Below, piece by piece: positions 40,333-49,319 of a DNA stretch of 64,000 nucleotides; the stretch's first letter is position 1, and each line of letters begins with the position of its first letter. Location: positions 617,501 to 681,500 of the forward strand of contig NZ_CP026692.1 in NCBI RefSeq assembly GCF_002949795.1, given 5' to 3'. Under the pieces are notes generated by a model. That model saw nothing but the letters and a program-made list of their open reading frames with translations, did no database searches and was not told the origin of the DNA. Both the position numbers and the translations under genes were made by a program. This stretch comes from Nostoc sp. 'Lobaria pulmonaria (5183) cyanobiont'. Lineage in GTDB: Bacteria > Cyanobacteriota > Cyanobacteriia > Cyanobacteriales > Nostocaceae.

Positions 40333-41325
40333 CTACCTAGCAGCTTTAGTTTCAAACATCAAATACGTCCCACCTAGTCCTTCTACAATTGTGCGTGTAT
40401 TGGCAATCATCATTTTCTGATAAGTATCCGCGTCGCTTCCTGGTTCACCAAGTCCCTCAGCATATAGCTTTCTGTCAGAAATGTTCACATCAGCTTCTGT
40501 GGCTACAGATTGCATCAGATTAGGATTAATTTCTACTTCAGCAAAAATTGTTGACACTTTAGCCCGTTTAATGTTTGTAGCCAAATTTTTGACTCGTTCG
40601 GCTGTCAGCTTTTCGTTAGTACTAATACTTTGCAATCCTCCTGCCAATGAAATACGGTATGCTTTGGCGTAATAACTCAGTGCATCAGAAGTTGTAACTA
40701 ACTTGCGTTCTTTGGTAGGAATACTGGCAATTCTTGACTTAATCCACCTATCTAGTTGAGTGAGTTCATTTGTAATTTTTTTAGTATTACTGGTATAAGC
40801 TTCTGCATCACTAGATTGTAATTTTCTCAAATTATTATTAATTACCTCCACCATTCTGATAGTATTTTTGGTATTGTGCCAAACATGAGGATCGGTTACA
40901 TTCTTACCATCTGCCTGAAATTTTTGTGGCTTAGGCACTGCCAGTTGAGCGACGGCTATTTTTGGTGTAGGGTTTTTAGTCCCTTTAATTAACTTGATCA
41001 GATTTGGTTCAAAATTGTAACCATTATAAAGAATAAGATTAGCTTGCTCAATAGCTTTACGATCTTCCGGTTTGGGTTTATAAAATTGGGGGTCAGCAGT
41101 AGGGGAAATTAAGCAGGTGAGGTTAACTGTATTTCCGGCAACCTGCCTGGTTAAGTCACACAATACGCTTGTAGTCGCTACAACTTGGGGAAGATTCTCA
41201 TTTACCTGGGTGTTAGTCTGAGTGAATGTAGTTCTTACAGCTTGATTTCCACACCCAACAAATCCAATCGTCAAGGCAGCAAAAATAGCTGGGAAGAAAT
41301 TATTCAATGGTGGTTTTTTTGACAT
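40333..41325 (-). CDS. zinc/manganese ABC transporter substrate-binding lipoprotein
   Basis: This is a 330-residue protein starting at the ATG with AGGAG upstream (41325); a TTG two codons earlier is less likely. The signal sequence ends in a lipobox GFVGC with Cys25. The cluster A-I family segments are present: VVATTSVLCDLTRQVAG, PEDRKAIEQANLILYNG, DPHVWHNTKN and EVEINPNLM. The usual first metal-ligand His (DPHxYxPxPxD) is replaced by Gln (DPQFYKPKPED), while the His in DPHVWH and the later Glu and Asp remain. No permease or ATPase gene is adjacent. A Zur-like operator upstream suggests zinc, but manganese is possible. Confidence 0.85.
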   Translation of the reverse strand: MSKKPPLNNFFPAIFAALTIGFVGCGNQAVRTTFTQTNTQVNENLPQVVATTSVLCDLTRQVAGNTVNLTCLISPTADPQFYKPKPEDRKAIEQANLILYNGYNFEPNLIKLIKGTKNPTPKIAVAQLAVPKPQKFQADGKNVTDPHVWHNTKNTIRMVEVINNNLRKLQSSDAEAYTSNTKKITNELTQLDRWIKSRIASIPTKERKLVTTSDALSYYAKAYRISLAGGLQSISTNEKLTAERVKNLATNIKRAKVSTIFAEVEINPNLMQSVATEADVNISDRKLYAEGLGEPGSDADTYQKMMIANTRTIVEGLGGTYLMFETKAAR

Positions 41326-41353
41326 CCTCAACTCCTACTGGATGTATAAAAAA

Positions 41354-41368
41354 AGATAATCATTATTG
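41354..41368. promoter_or_regulatory. candidate Zur/Fur box
   Basis: AGATAATCATTATTG is a 7-1-7 near-palindrome and matches the TGATAATNATTATCA-type Zur consensus at all but three outer positions. It lies about 30 bp upstream of the metal-binding lipoprotein start on the minus strand, in the promoter region. Confidence 0.65.
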
Positions 41369-42213
41369 GTAAAGTATGAGTAAAATTCCAGAAAAAAGTC
41401 TTCAGCAGGAAAGAGGTTAAGGGCAGACGGGGAAGCCTTCGGTAAAGAAAAGAGTAAAGGTTAAGGGAAGAGGAATTAATAGACTTTCTCCTTTATCACT
41501 TGTCTGTTTTCCCAGTCCACACCCCGCAATTTTTGGTTAGTGAACCACTAGTCGTCTGTCCCATTAATTCTGATAGGTGAATCAAATTTCAATTTCTCTT
41601 GTTTCCTTCTCCTTTTGCGCTCTTTGCGTCCTTCTCCCAAGGGGAGACGCCAACGCGAATGCGGTTCGTTCTCTTTTATAGGCAAAATATTAGTTAACTG
41701 CACACGACGGGCTGGAAAACTGGTAGAGCTAGGAGCACAATAATAATGGCAATGCTGGGGAGTCTCCAAGGAGTGTAGTGTAGTTCTCTTACCATCTGTT
41801 GAAGGGTCTATACCATTGTGCTTACATCCCACAAAAGTCGCAAATTAACTAGGATTATCAGGTTAAGGAGTGGAAGGTAGTAATGATGGGGCTTATCGAG
41901 CATACGGGTTGATTTCGCAAACCGAGTCGTGAATCTAAGGCAATTGTAGCTGTGCTTTTGCGAGGTGTGGATATATCATTGTTACAAAATTGGCAAATTG
42001 GCGATTTTTTCGGCATCAGCCTTTGTTACACTAATTTTCACCGAGTAAAACCTTTCAATAGCGCTTAGAGCATCATCTAATTACTTTTTATTGCCAAAAT
42101 TCAGGATGTACTTTGTACCATAAATTTTATCCTCTAGTTTCTTCATCATTAAATAAGAGCCAAATCAAGTATATAGAACAATTCCTCAAAGCTAATATTG
42201 GTCAAGATAAACA
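41369..42213. other. gene-poor region with decayed repeats
   Basis: No supported gene. At about 41600-41680 there is a CGCTCTTTGCGTCCTTCTCCC...GAGACGCCAACGCG stretch of the dispersed repeat type common in Nostoc genomes; the only open frame (41548-41832, minus) is made from it. The rest is AT-rich. Confidence 0.5.
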
Positions 42214-42549
42214 ATGGTAATTTTAGTTGTCATAATTAACACCCTTATTTCACTGATACTACTCTATGTGGCTTGGCGCGTGTGGCAACTTAAGCAGCAG
42301 CTAGCATACATAGCAGATAGGTTAACCGCCTATGAAAGTTGTACCAATGCAGCCCTGAATAAAGCACCCGAAAATATTTATCTCAGCCAACAGAATATTT
42401 ATAACTTACGGCAGAGAAATCAAGCGCTACAAATGCAAATTCAACAAGTGCGGCAAATTATCAGTCTACTTTTGCTAGGACGGCAAATCTGGCAGCGTTA
42501 TTTTCTGAAGCTAGAGTTAATATCTGGGAAAAGAACAGTTGCAAAATGA
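42214..42549 (+). CDS. small membrane-anchored coiled-coil protein
   Basis: This is a 111-residue protein with one N-terminal membrane helix (VILVVIINTLISLILLYVAW), then a charged/Gln-rich region (QQNIYNLRQRNQALQMQIQQVRQ is coiled-coil-like) and a basic end. I do not recognise a named domain. It precedes the YtxH and DUF948 genes on the same strand; those two are also small single-helix envelope proteins, so the three may be functionally linked, although a MITE lies in between. Confidence 0.65.
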   Translation: MVILVVIINTLISLILLYVAWRVWQLKQQLAYIADRLTAYESCTNAALNKAPENIYLSQQNIYNLRQRNQALQMQIQQVRQIISLLLLGRQIWQRYFLKLELISGKRTVAK

Positions 42550-42684
42550 GTTATCTCAGGTTCAGATGAACATTTATGATTATGGCTGACGGGGGTACAT
42601 AGAGAGAAGTCCGTAGTAAGATCCCATAGGGTGTATTGCTTCCCCTTTCCATAACCTAATCTTAAGCAAGCTAGCCATACCCGG

Positions 42685-42776
42685 CGGGACTTACGCACAG
42701 GTCACGGAAAATCAAACCACAGAGAACGCAGAGAACACAGAGGAATAAAAGTTAGAGAGGTTTTTTGCGTAAGTCC
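42685..42776. mobile_element. MITE with 7-bp target duplication
   Basis: Terminal inverted repeats GGGACTTACGCA and TGCGTAAGTCC flank a non-coding interior with CAGAGAACGCAGAGAACACAG. Both sides carry the direct repeat TACCCGG (42678-42684 and 42777-42783), a clean target-site duplication. It is the same family as the copy at 49646 and the remnant at 1729. Confidence 0.8.
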
Positions 42777-43024
42777 TACCCGGTACGGAACTACGCAAGA
42801 CATAACACAAAGAAACGCCTGCCAGAAGGCTTACCGGAGGTATCAAAACTTTGAGAGATACAGGTAGTTTTGAATTACAAGTAATTAATAGTTTTGATAT
42901 TAATTAATATAAAGCAACATTTCTGGGTGATATTTTGTCACCATAGATTAACTGAATAAAATCGGTTGAGTCTTGCAAGGGGAGAAAACCCACCTAAAAT
43001 GGGTGTAAGGAGAGAAACAACAAG

Positions 43025-43375
43025 ATGTCTAATAACCGTTCTGGAGTATTTTTTGGCGGTTTGATGCTGGGAGCTACCATCGGTGCTTTAACCGGTTTAC
43101 TCGTGGCTCCACGCACAGGGCGCGAAACGCGTAAAATTTTGAAAAAATCTGCCAATGCTATCCCAGAATTGGCAGAAGATTTATCAATGAGTATGCAAAT
43201 TCAGGCAGATCGTCTCTCTGCTAGCGCATTACGAAACTGGGATGACACTTTAGATAGATTACGGGAAGCGATCGCAGCAGGTGTAGATGCCAGCCAGCGA
43301 GAAAGCCAAGTCTTGAAGCGACAAACATCTGTTGAAGACTCAGATTCGCTTTCCCAGCAATTAGAACGTTCATAA
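43025..43375 (+). CDS. YtxH domain protein
   Basis: This is a 116-residue protein with the YtxH pattern: a Gly-rich membrane helix (GVFFGGLMLGATIGALTGLLVAP) followed by RTGRETRKILKK and an amphipathic helical tail. An AAGGAGAG ribosome site precedes the ATG. YtxH proteins are general-stress-type envelope proteins of unknown activity. The next gene starts 12 bp after the stop, so both form an operon. Confidence 0.82.
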   Translation: MSNNRSGVFFGGLMLGATIGALTGLLVAPRTGRETRKILKKSANAIPELAEDLSMSMQIQADRLSASALRNWDDTLDRLREAIAAGVDASQRESQVLKRQTSVEDSDSLSQQLERS

Positions 43376-43386
43376 ATGATACAACC

Positions 43387-43926
43387 GTGATTGAACCCCT
43401 GTTTTGGTTGGGACTCTCTTTACTTTTAGTCGCCACAAGCTTGACTGCGGTTTTAGTGGCGGCGATACCGGCTTTGCAGGAGTTAGCACGCGCGGCTCGC
43501 AGTGCAGAAAAGCTATTTGATACCCTCTCACGCGAGTTACCACCCACTCTAGAAGCTATCCGCGTGACTGGCTTAGAAATCACTGACTTAACCGGTGATG
43601 TCAGTGAAGGTGTAAAAAGTGCTAGTAAAGTCGCCAAACAAGTTGACCAAAGTCTTGATACTGCAAGAATTCAGGCTCAAAATCTGCAAGTAGGTACACG
43701 CAGTATCTTTATTGGCGCGAAAGCTGCTTGGAGAAACTTCACGCGCCAAAAACCCGCAAGGCGGATGAGCGATCGCTTGCCAAGTAATGAAAAACCACCA
43801 CTAACGTTGCGAGAACGAGAAGTGCTCAGGCAAGAAAATCGCCGAATCAAAGCAGAAGTGTACCGCCCTCATGACGGTTACAATGACGCTGCTAGCTGGG
43901 AAACCAATTTCGATGAAGAAGATTGA
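43387..43926 (+). CDS. DUF948-type membrane protein
   Basis: This is a 179-residue protein with a GTG start. It has an N-terminal helix (LFWLGLSLLLVATSLTAVLVAAIPALQ) followed by a long amphipathic region (LARAARSAEKLFDTLSRELPPTLEAIRVTGLEITDLT), as in DUF948 proteins. The C-terminus is charged (LTLREREVLRQENRRIKAEV). It is co-transcribed with the YtxH gene. Its function is unknown; it is probably a peripheral scaffold at the cytoplasmic membrane. Confidence 0.8.
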   Translation: MIEPLFWLGLSLLLVATSLTAVLVAAIPALQELARAARSAEKLFDTLSRELPPTLEAIRVTGLEITDLTGDVSEGVKSASKVAKQVDQSLDTARIQAQNLQVGTRSIFIGAKAAWRNFTRQKPARRMSDRLPSNEKPPLTLREREVLRQENRRIKAEVYRPHDGYNDAASWETNFDEED

Positions 43927-43960
43927 ATTAGGGCATAGGGCAAAACAGTTCCGTTAGCGG

Positions 43961-44039
43961 TAGCGGGGCGTTTAGCCTGTTCTGAGTAAATAAGTGAGAT
44001 TCCCCACTCAGTACTCAGCACAGGTTAAAAGCCCCGCTA
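43961..44039. repeat. 79-bp element with 28-bp inverted repeats
   Basis: The left arm TAGCGGGGCGTTTAGCCTGT and onward matches the reverse complement of the right arm with about three mismatches over 28 bases. The loop holds CACTCAGTACTCAG-type repeats. It lies after the DUF948 gene; the arms could form a long hairpin and act as a terminator, or mark a MITE. Confidence 0.7.
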
Positions 44040-44245
44040 TCCATGTACAGCACTCAGCACTCCTGAAGGGTATTGGTTATTTTTCTTCATCTACCTCACT
44101 CTCCTACTCCCTACTCCCCAAAAACCTTTTGCTTTCATCCCCTAGATTAGAGTAAAGTAAACAAGTGTAAAGAACTATCATTTTTCTAGTACTCTTTTAA
44201 AACGACTTGTTCGCTTTTACAGTTGATATTTGTATAAAAACGTCC

Positions 44246-45055
44246 ATGCAATCTTGTTTTTGGCGACGAATTCTAGTATCTATTGCAATATTTTTCCTAG
44301 CTGGGTCAATTTGGGTGATGCATTCTCCCCCAGCACTGGCTTATGACAATCCTGAGTTACTCCCTGACACCTTTACCCCAGTTGTAGATTTAGCTAAATC
44401 TCTGCCTGTGCAGCAAGAAGAAAAGCTTGTCAAAGATTTAGAACAGTTTGAAGCCGATACAGGCTGGAAATTGCGAGTCTTAACCCAGTATGACCGCACC
44501 CCAGGTCGGGCAGTTATAAAATATTGGGGTTTGGATGACAAAAGCATTCTGCTCGTTGCTGATTCTCGTGGTGGTAACATCCTCAGTTTTAGTGTCGGTG
44601 ATGCTGTTTATAAACTTTTACCCCGAACTTTTTGGATAGAACTGCAAACCCGTTTCGGTAATTTGTACTTTGTCCGAGAAGAAGGCGAAGACCAAGCCAT
44701 TCTGCAAGCCTTAGAATCGGTTAAAGGCTGTTTGCTCAAAGGGGGTTGCAATGTTGTCCCCGGACTACCACGAGAGCAGTGGATTCTCACCTTGATTACC
44801 TCAGTTATTGGTGGGGTGATTTGTGGATTTGCAGCTCAACCCCGCGAGAAAGGACAAGTTTTTGCTTGGCAATGGGCTTTAATTTTCTCACCTTTGTGGG
44901 GAATCTTGTTTATTGCCTTCGGCATTGGGCCAGTTGTGACACGCACAAGCGACTGGTTGCCTTTAGTTCGCAATATCTCTGGGTTTCTCATTGGCGTCTT
45001 AGTTGCCTACCTATCTCCTATTTTCAGTCGGTCTTCTTCTAGTAATGAGTTATGA
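44246..45055 (+). CDS. TPM domain protein
   Basis: This is a 269-residue protein from ATG 44246 (MQSCFWRR); the frame opens earlier at a TTG. It has a signal peptide ending ALA-YDN, then a TPM_phosphatase-type domain (about 35-165) with DLAKSLPVQQEEKLVKDLEQFEADTGWKLRVLTQY and SILLVADSRGGNILSFSVG. Two or three C-terminal membrane helices follow (LITSVIGGVICGFAA, WALIFSPLWGILFIAFGIG, ISGFLIGVLVAYLSP). Plant and cyanobacterial relatives include Psb32, linked to photosystem II repair. It is probably a thylakoid or plasma-membrane protein with a lumenal or periplasmic domain. Confidence 0.8.
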   Translation: MQSCFWRRILVSIAIFFLAGSIWVMHSPPALAYDNPELLPDTFTPVVDLAKSLPVQQEEKLVKDLEQFEADTGWKLRVLTQYDRTPGRAVIKYWGLDDKSILLVADSRGGNILSFSVGDAVYKLLPRTFWIELQTRFGNLYFVREEGEDQAILQALESVKGCLLKGGCNVVPGLPREQWILTLITSVIGGVICGFAAQPREKGQVFAWQWALIFSPLWGILFIAFGIGPVVTRTSDWLPLVRNISGFLIGVLVAYLSPIFSRSSSSNEL

Positions 45056-45164
45056 GTGAGTAGTTAGGAGTGAGTAGTTTAATTAACTTATAACTTTTAA
45101 CTCCTAACTGTTAACTCTCTGAAGCTGATAAGCTGAAAGCTAATATTTGAGAAGCTCAACAAAA

Positions 45165-45794
45165 ATGGAATGGCACGTAACTGATGCTCAAAGTTTAGCA
45201 ATCATTGATAGTGAAATTGGCGATCATGTCTTTTCACCCGCAGAGTATGAGATTGTGCGTCGGGTTATCTACGCCACGGCTGACTTTGAGTATAAGTCTT
45301 TGATTCGCTTTTCTGAGCGTGCCTTGCAAGCTGGAGCAGCAGCGCTAGCCGCACGTACCACGATTGTGGTAGATGTCTCGATGGTACAAGTAGGTATTGC
45401 CTACGACATTCAAAACACCTTTGCTAATCCAGTGTATTGCAGCATGGAAGCTCTAACACGCCCTCAAAAAGAAAAAACTCGCGCAGCATGGGGAATAGAA
45501 ACGTTAGCAAAGCGTTATCCAGAGGGCATTTTTGTCGTGGGTCAAGCGCAAACGGCACTGACTGCACTCGTAGATTTAATTGAAGCTGAGGAAATTAGAC
45601 CTGCTTTAATAATCGCAACTCCAGTGAGATTTGTAAATATTGATGAAGCTAAGAAGCGTTTACAAGACTCTCTAGTGCCTCACATTACAATTGACAGTCG
45701 CAAAGGTAATGCAGTTGTAGCAGCTGCGATCGTTGATGGATTGGTAGACTTAGCTTGGCAAGCCTATGGACAAGATAGAAATCGGGGGAGCTAG
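45165..45794 (+). CDS. cbiC: precorrin-8X methylmutase
   Basis: This is a 209-residue protein from ATG 45165. CobH/CbiC catalyses migration of a methyl group from C11 to C12 of precorrin-8X to give hydrogenobyrinate (or the cobalt form) in cobalamin synthesis. Family segments are present: RRVIYATADFEYKSLIRFS, TIVVDVSMVQVGI, TRAAWGIETLAKRYPEGIFVVGQAQTAL and a C-terminal GNAVVAAAIVDGL. From memory of the family, two positions look unusual: the otherwise conserved PVGFV reads PVRFV, and the residue near the catalytic His (IHAT) is Tyr (IYAT). No other cobalamin gene is adjacent. Confidence 0.88.
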   Translation: MEWHVTDAQSLAIIDSEIGDHVFSPAEYEIVRRVIYATADFEYKSLIRFSERALQAGAAALAARTTIVVDVSMVQVGIAYDIQNTFANPVYCSMEALTRPQKEKTRAAWGIETLAKRYPEGIFVVGQAQTALTALVDLIEAEEIRPALIIATPVRFVNIDEAKKRLQDSLVPHITIDSRKGNAVVAAAIVDGLVDLAWQAYGQDRNRGS

Positions 45795-45900
45795 AAAAGT
45801 CGGCTCTATCATACCCTTGATGCCAAATAGTATTTAAAAGGACTGACATATCCTGATATTATATTTTTGTTAAGTAGTGCCTATAAAGGAGCCTTTTGTT

Positions 45901-47313
45901 GTGGTAATTCGAGGTTTCAGGTTAAGCGCATATCTTGCAATTCCCGTGGTATTAGGTCTTTTGGTTGAGCGAGAAAGGATAAAAACATATTTTGTTGAAA
46001 ACATCCCTCAGATATTCACTAACAAACAAATTATCCTATCTAGCCATCAGCTAATCAGCAGTAGGGCAACTGCGAAAACATACTATGTTAGTGGTACTGG
46101 AAATGACAAAAATAGCGGACTCTCTAGTTCATCCGGCTTTAGAACAATTCAAAAGGCAGCAAATCTGACTAACCCTGGCGATACAGTATTGATTATGAAC
46201 GGAGTTTACAGGAATGCAAAACCAGGTGGGGACGTAGTATCTATTACTCGCTCTGGAACAGCAAATGCATGGATTAAGTTTAAAGCATATCCTGGACATC
46301 AGCCGAAAATTCAACACAATGGATGGCAGGGAATTTTCATTCACAAGGGAGCGTCATATATTGAGATAAATGGGTTGGAGGTGATAGGAAACAATGCCAA
46401 CATAACCCTTGATTATGCGATGAGTCAGAAAACTAATAAACAAAACCCGCTAACGAATGGAAACTGCATTAATGTAGATGGACGAAAAGATGGTCGTAGT
46501 CACCATATACGTATTGTCAATAACAAGGTACATGGGTGTGGAGGAGCAGGCATTTCAGCGATTGAATCGGACTATGTGACAATAGATAATAATGAAGTGT
46601 TCGATAATGCCTGGTACAGTGTTTATGGTTGCAGTGGCATTTCGATATTGAGCAGTTGGAATTCTGACAACAAGCGGGGATACAAAATGCTTGTTACTAA
46701 CAATAAAACTTACAACAATCGTATGTACATCCCTTGGATTGCAGTCGGAAAGATTACAGATGGTAATGGCATTATTATCGATAGTACAAAAAATGATGAA
46801 AACCAAAGACTGGGTGCATATAAAGGATATACTTTAGTTAAAAATAATCTTGCATTTAATAATGGGGGATCGGGTATTCATGCATTTTTAAGCGAGCATG
46901 TTGATATTGTAAATAACACAGCTGTTTTAAATAATCAGAGTCCAGAACTTAATGGTGGGCAAATATTTGCTCATACGTCATCTGATGTCAAAATTCTCAG
47001 GAACATTCTTTATGCTTTTCCTGGAAAAAATATTAATAATAAGACTAAAAATCAAAACGTTATTTATGATTATAATATCTACATCAATAGTTCTAAAATA
47101 AATGTTAAGGGCCCTCACGATATTGTTGCAGGCTCACAATTTTTAAGCAAGTATCCCACTTTAGAAAAAATATCTGGCGATTGGAAATCGCGGTTAGAGA
47201 AACAAAATCTGCCAACACAATCTTACGTAGAACCGAAGTCGGCAGGTTTTGCCTGTGGGGCAGTGACTTATCGTTTGCAAGGGAAACTCATCAAAGTGGG
47301 ATGCTCTCGTTAG
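45901..47313 (+). CDS. secreted right-handed beta-helix protein
   Basis: This is a 470-residue product from GTG 45901, which has AAAGGAG 9 bases upstream; another GTG at 45877 lacks this. It has a weak N-terminal hydrophobic segment (LSAYLAIPVVLGLLV). The body has parallel beta-helix (pectate-lyase-like) features: TYYVSGTGNDKNSG and FRTIQKAANLTNPGDTVLIMNGVYR, the common start of DUF1565-type proteins. Then come repeating turns (YIEINGLEV, HIRIVNNKVHG, YVTIDNNEVFD, VDIVNNTAVLNN). It is a likely secreted polysaccharide-binding or -cleaving protein; no catalytic residue can be assigned. It is AT-richer and more Asn/Lys-rich than its neighbours, which hints at transfer. Confidence 0.72.
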   Translation: MVIRGFRLSAYLAIPVVLGLLVERERIKTYFVENIPQIFTNKQIILSSHQLISSRATAKTYYVSGTGNDKNSGLSSSSGFRTIQKAANLTNPGDTVLIMNGVYRNAKPGGDVVSITRSGTANAWIKFKAYPGHQPKIQHNGWQGIFIHKGASYIEINGLEVIGNNANITLDYAMSQKTNKQNPLTNGNCINVDGRKDGRSHHIRIVNNKVHGCGGAGISAIESDYVTIDNNEVFDNAWYSVYGCSGISILSSWNSDNKRGYKMLVTNNKTYNNRMYIPWIAVGKITDGNGIIIDSTKNDENQRLGAYKGYTLVKNNLAFNNGGSGIHAFLSEHVDIVNNTAVLNNQSPELNGGQIFAHTSSDVKILRNILYAFPGKNINNKTKNQNVIYDYNIYINSSKINVKGPHDIVAGSQFLSKYPTLEKISGDWKSRLEKQNLPTQSYVEPKSAGFACGAVTYRLQGKLIKVGCSR

Positions 47314-47485
47314 TAAGAAGGCAGGAGAGATTTATTCGGAATCTAAATGCTCGAACCTCTTGGACGACCATCGAGAAGTTTTGCGGTTGAGAGCAAACTG
47401 CGGAGATATTTGCGATATTCGGCTCCTAATTATTAAATGACTTGCACCGTAGATGCAAGGTGTAGGTCGTCTACTGATTAATTCT

Positions 47486-48172
47486 TCAATCCTCTACTCT
47501 ACGACGCCGCCGACGCGGCTTTTGTTGTTGGTCTTCACGCAAGCGGCGACCGATTTCATTAAAGAAATCCCGCCGCAGATAAGGATAATCGCTAACCCAC
47601 AGGTCACGATTGGGAAAGTATATATCGCTGAATTCATCAATACTGCTCAAATCTGGGCGATTTGACATCACTACCATTTCTGCAATTTGACCGCGAGTAA
47701 TAACTTTGTGGGCAGGACGCAATGGTGCTACAAACTCAATGCTAAATCCTGTATCATCACCGACCTCTAAATTTATCTGTTTTTCTCGATTTTCTACAAT
47801 TACCAATTCGCCTTTGTTGTTGACTGTTTCAGTTTTACCCATCAATTGGTCTGTAATCCACCAATCTAGGACTCGACCACGGAAAAAGCCGCCGTACTTG
47901 TAACGGCGGCATTGTAAATTCCGCATACTTGCTTGAAACACTGGATACCACAACCAAAAAAAAGCGCCAATTACCCCTAGCACAAATACTATTGAAGCAA
48001 ACTCAAGCTTAAAAATAACTGTTACAAGCAAAATAACAACTATCGCAACTACAGAAATTAACAGGCGTTGCAAAAAATTTGAGAACTTCCCCCAGTAGTA
48101 CTTGTACTGCAAACCAGTGGCAATTAAGGGGACAACTTGTTCAAATTTCTGGCGAGTCAGTGGTACTAACAT
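47486..48172 (-). CDS. conserved membrane protein of unknown function
   Basis: This is a 228-residue protein from ATG 48172; a TTG 8 codons upstream opens the frame, but AGGA sits near this ATG. There are two adjacent membrane helices (LLISVVAIVVILLVTVIF and FASIVFVLGVIGAFFWLWYPVF), then a soluble domain with QCRRYKYGGFFRGRVLDWWITDQL and a beta-rich section. It ends in an Arg cluster (PRRRRRRVED). Similar cyanobacterial proteins are often labelled 'phosphate ABC transporter permease', but nothing here resembles PstA/PstC, so I do not accept that label. It is next to dapB on the same strand. Confidence 0.7.
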   Translation of the reverse strand: MLVPLTRQKFEQVVPLIATGLQYKYYWGKFSNFLQRLLISVVAIVVILLVTVIFKLEFASIVFVLGVIGAFFWLWYPVFQASMRNLQCRRYKYGGFFRGRVLDWWITDQLMGKTETVNNKGELVIVENREKQINLEVGDDTGFSIEFVAPLRPAHKVITRGQIAEMVVMSNRPDLSSIDEFSDIYFPNRDLWVSDYPYLRRDFFNEIGRRLREDQQQKPRRRRRRVED

Positions 48173-48211
48173 GAGTCCTAAGTAATGAATGGCCAATAGT
48201 GTGTTTAAGGT

Positions 48212-49048
48212 TTAAAGTATCTTTTCTAATCCATATACTAACGACTTTAGCGTTAAGACTTTGCGAATCGCTAGTAGCACTCCTGGCATATAACAAGCGC
48301 GATCGCTCGTATCATGTCGTAAAGTATAAATCTGTCCTGCTGCGCCAAAAATCACTTCCTGATGGGCAATCAATCCCGGCAAGCGCACGCTATGAATTCT
48401 AATCCCTTCATCTGCGATACTGCCTCTCGCTCCTGCTAATTTCTCCGTTTCTTCTACAAGAGCAGGGTTAAAAGTTTTACCCAATTCTCCTAATAACTGC
48501 GCCGTTTGAATCGCAGTACCGCTGGGAGCATCAGCTTTTTGGTTGTGATGCAGTTCAATAATTTCCACATGGTCAAAATATTTTGAGGCTGCGATCGCAG
48601 CTTGTTGCAACAGTACCATCCCAATGGAAAAATTAGGAATAATTAGACAACCAGTGCTAGCTTTGTCGGCAAAGTCTGCCAAGTCTTGAATTTGTTCTGG
48701 ACTTAACCCAGTAGTGCCGACTACAGGACGAATACCGTAAGCGATCGCACTGCGAATATTGTCATAAACTGAGTCAGGATGGGTAAAGTCTACAATCACC
48801 CCTGGAGGAGACTTTCTGTCACCAGCCACATACCCCAACATCGGTTCTAATTGATTGGTAATCGGCACTTCCAGAGGTTCGCTTAAACCCGCCAACTCCC
48901 CTGCATCTTTATCTTGATGTTCCAAACTGTGGTCGATTGCACCCACTAGGTTTAAGTCAGGCGCTTGCGCCACCGCCTTAATCACTTCACGGCCCATTTT
49001 GCCAGCAGCACCGTTGACAATAACCGGGATAGGAGCTTGATTGGTCAT
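48212..49048 (-). CDS. dapB: 4-hydroxy-tetrahydrodipicolinate reductase
   Basis: This is a 278-residue protein. DapB reduces hydroxy-tetrahydrodipicolinate with NAD(P)H in lysine and diaminopimelate synthesis, which supplies peptidoglycan. The N-terminal Rossmann motif [16 protein letters not shown], the VDFTHPD segment, GTTGLS and the signature [15 protein letters not shown] with catalytic His and Lys are all present. Its length is normal. It shares strand with the membrane protein gene 39 bp downstream. Confidence 0.95.
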   Translation of the reverse strand: MTNQAPIPVIVNGAAGKMGREVIKAVAQAPDLNLVGAIDHSLEHQDKDAGELAGLSEPLEVPITNQLEPMLGYVAGDRKSPPGVIVDFTHPDSVYDNIRSAIAYGIRPVVGTTGLSPEQIQDLADFADKASTGCLIIPNFSIGMVLLQQAAIAASKYFDHVEIIELHHNQKADAPSGTAIQTAQLLGELGKTFNPALVEETEKLAGARGSIADEGIRIHSVRLPGLIAHQEVIFGAAGQIYTLRHDTSDRACYMPGVLLAIRKVLTLKSLVYGLEKIL

Positions 49049-49210
49049 AAGTCGAGAAATACTTTTTGAGTCAACAAGGGAATTGTAAAGACTTTCGCGA
49101 TCTAGTAGCTAGCTTCTCAAATCTCTGGCTTAATTTCACCTACCCTAAATTTTGCAGCTAATCGCTTAGTTTTTCTACTTCCCAAAATATCGGTTCTCGT
49201 TTTCATTGCA

Positions 49211-49319
49211 CTATAGCGCTTCTCGTTTGTGTGAGGTACACCCGTAGGGGCACGGCACTGCCGTGCCCCTACACCCCACGATATAATCTTGTACCGCATC
49301 TAAATGTGAACCGCTATAT
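49211..49319. mobile_element. MITE-like element with perfect inner palindrome
   Basis: The ends CTATAGCGCTTCTCGTTT and the reverse complement of AAATGTGAACCGCTATAT form imperfect terminal repeats. The centre (49244-49272) is the perfect palindrome GTAGGGGCACGG / CCGTGCCCCTAC. A related palindrome stands alone at 55036-55063. Confidence 0.7.

Noticed and set aside
41548-41832. 94-codon open frame on the minus strand
   Set aside because: It runs across a dispersed GCGTC/CTTCTCCC repeat, has an odd Arg/Lys/Glu composition and no ribosome site; most likely chance.
47486-48172. Phosphate ABC transporter permease label
   Set aside because: Two helices only and none of the PstA/PstC loop motifs; I kept it as unknown despite the phosphate theme of the window.
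49117-49299. 60-codon frame on the minus strand
   Set aside because: Created by the GTAGGGGCACGG palindrome element.
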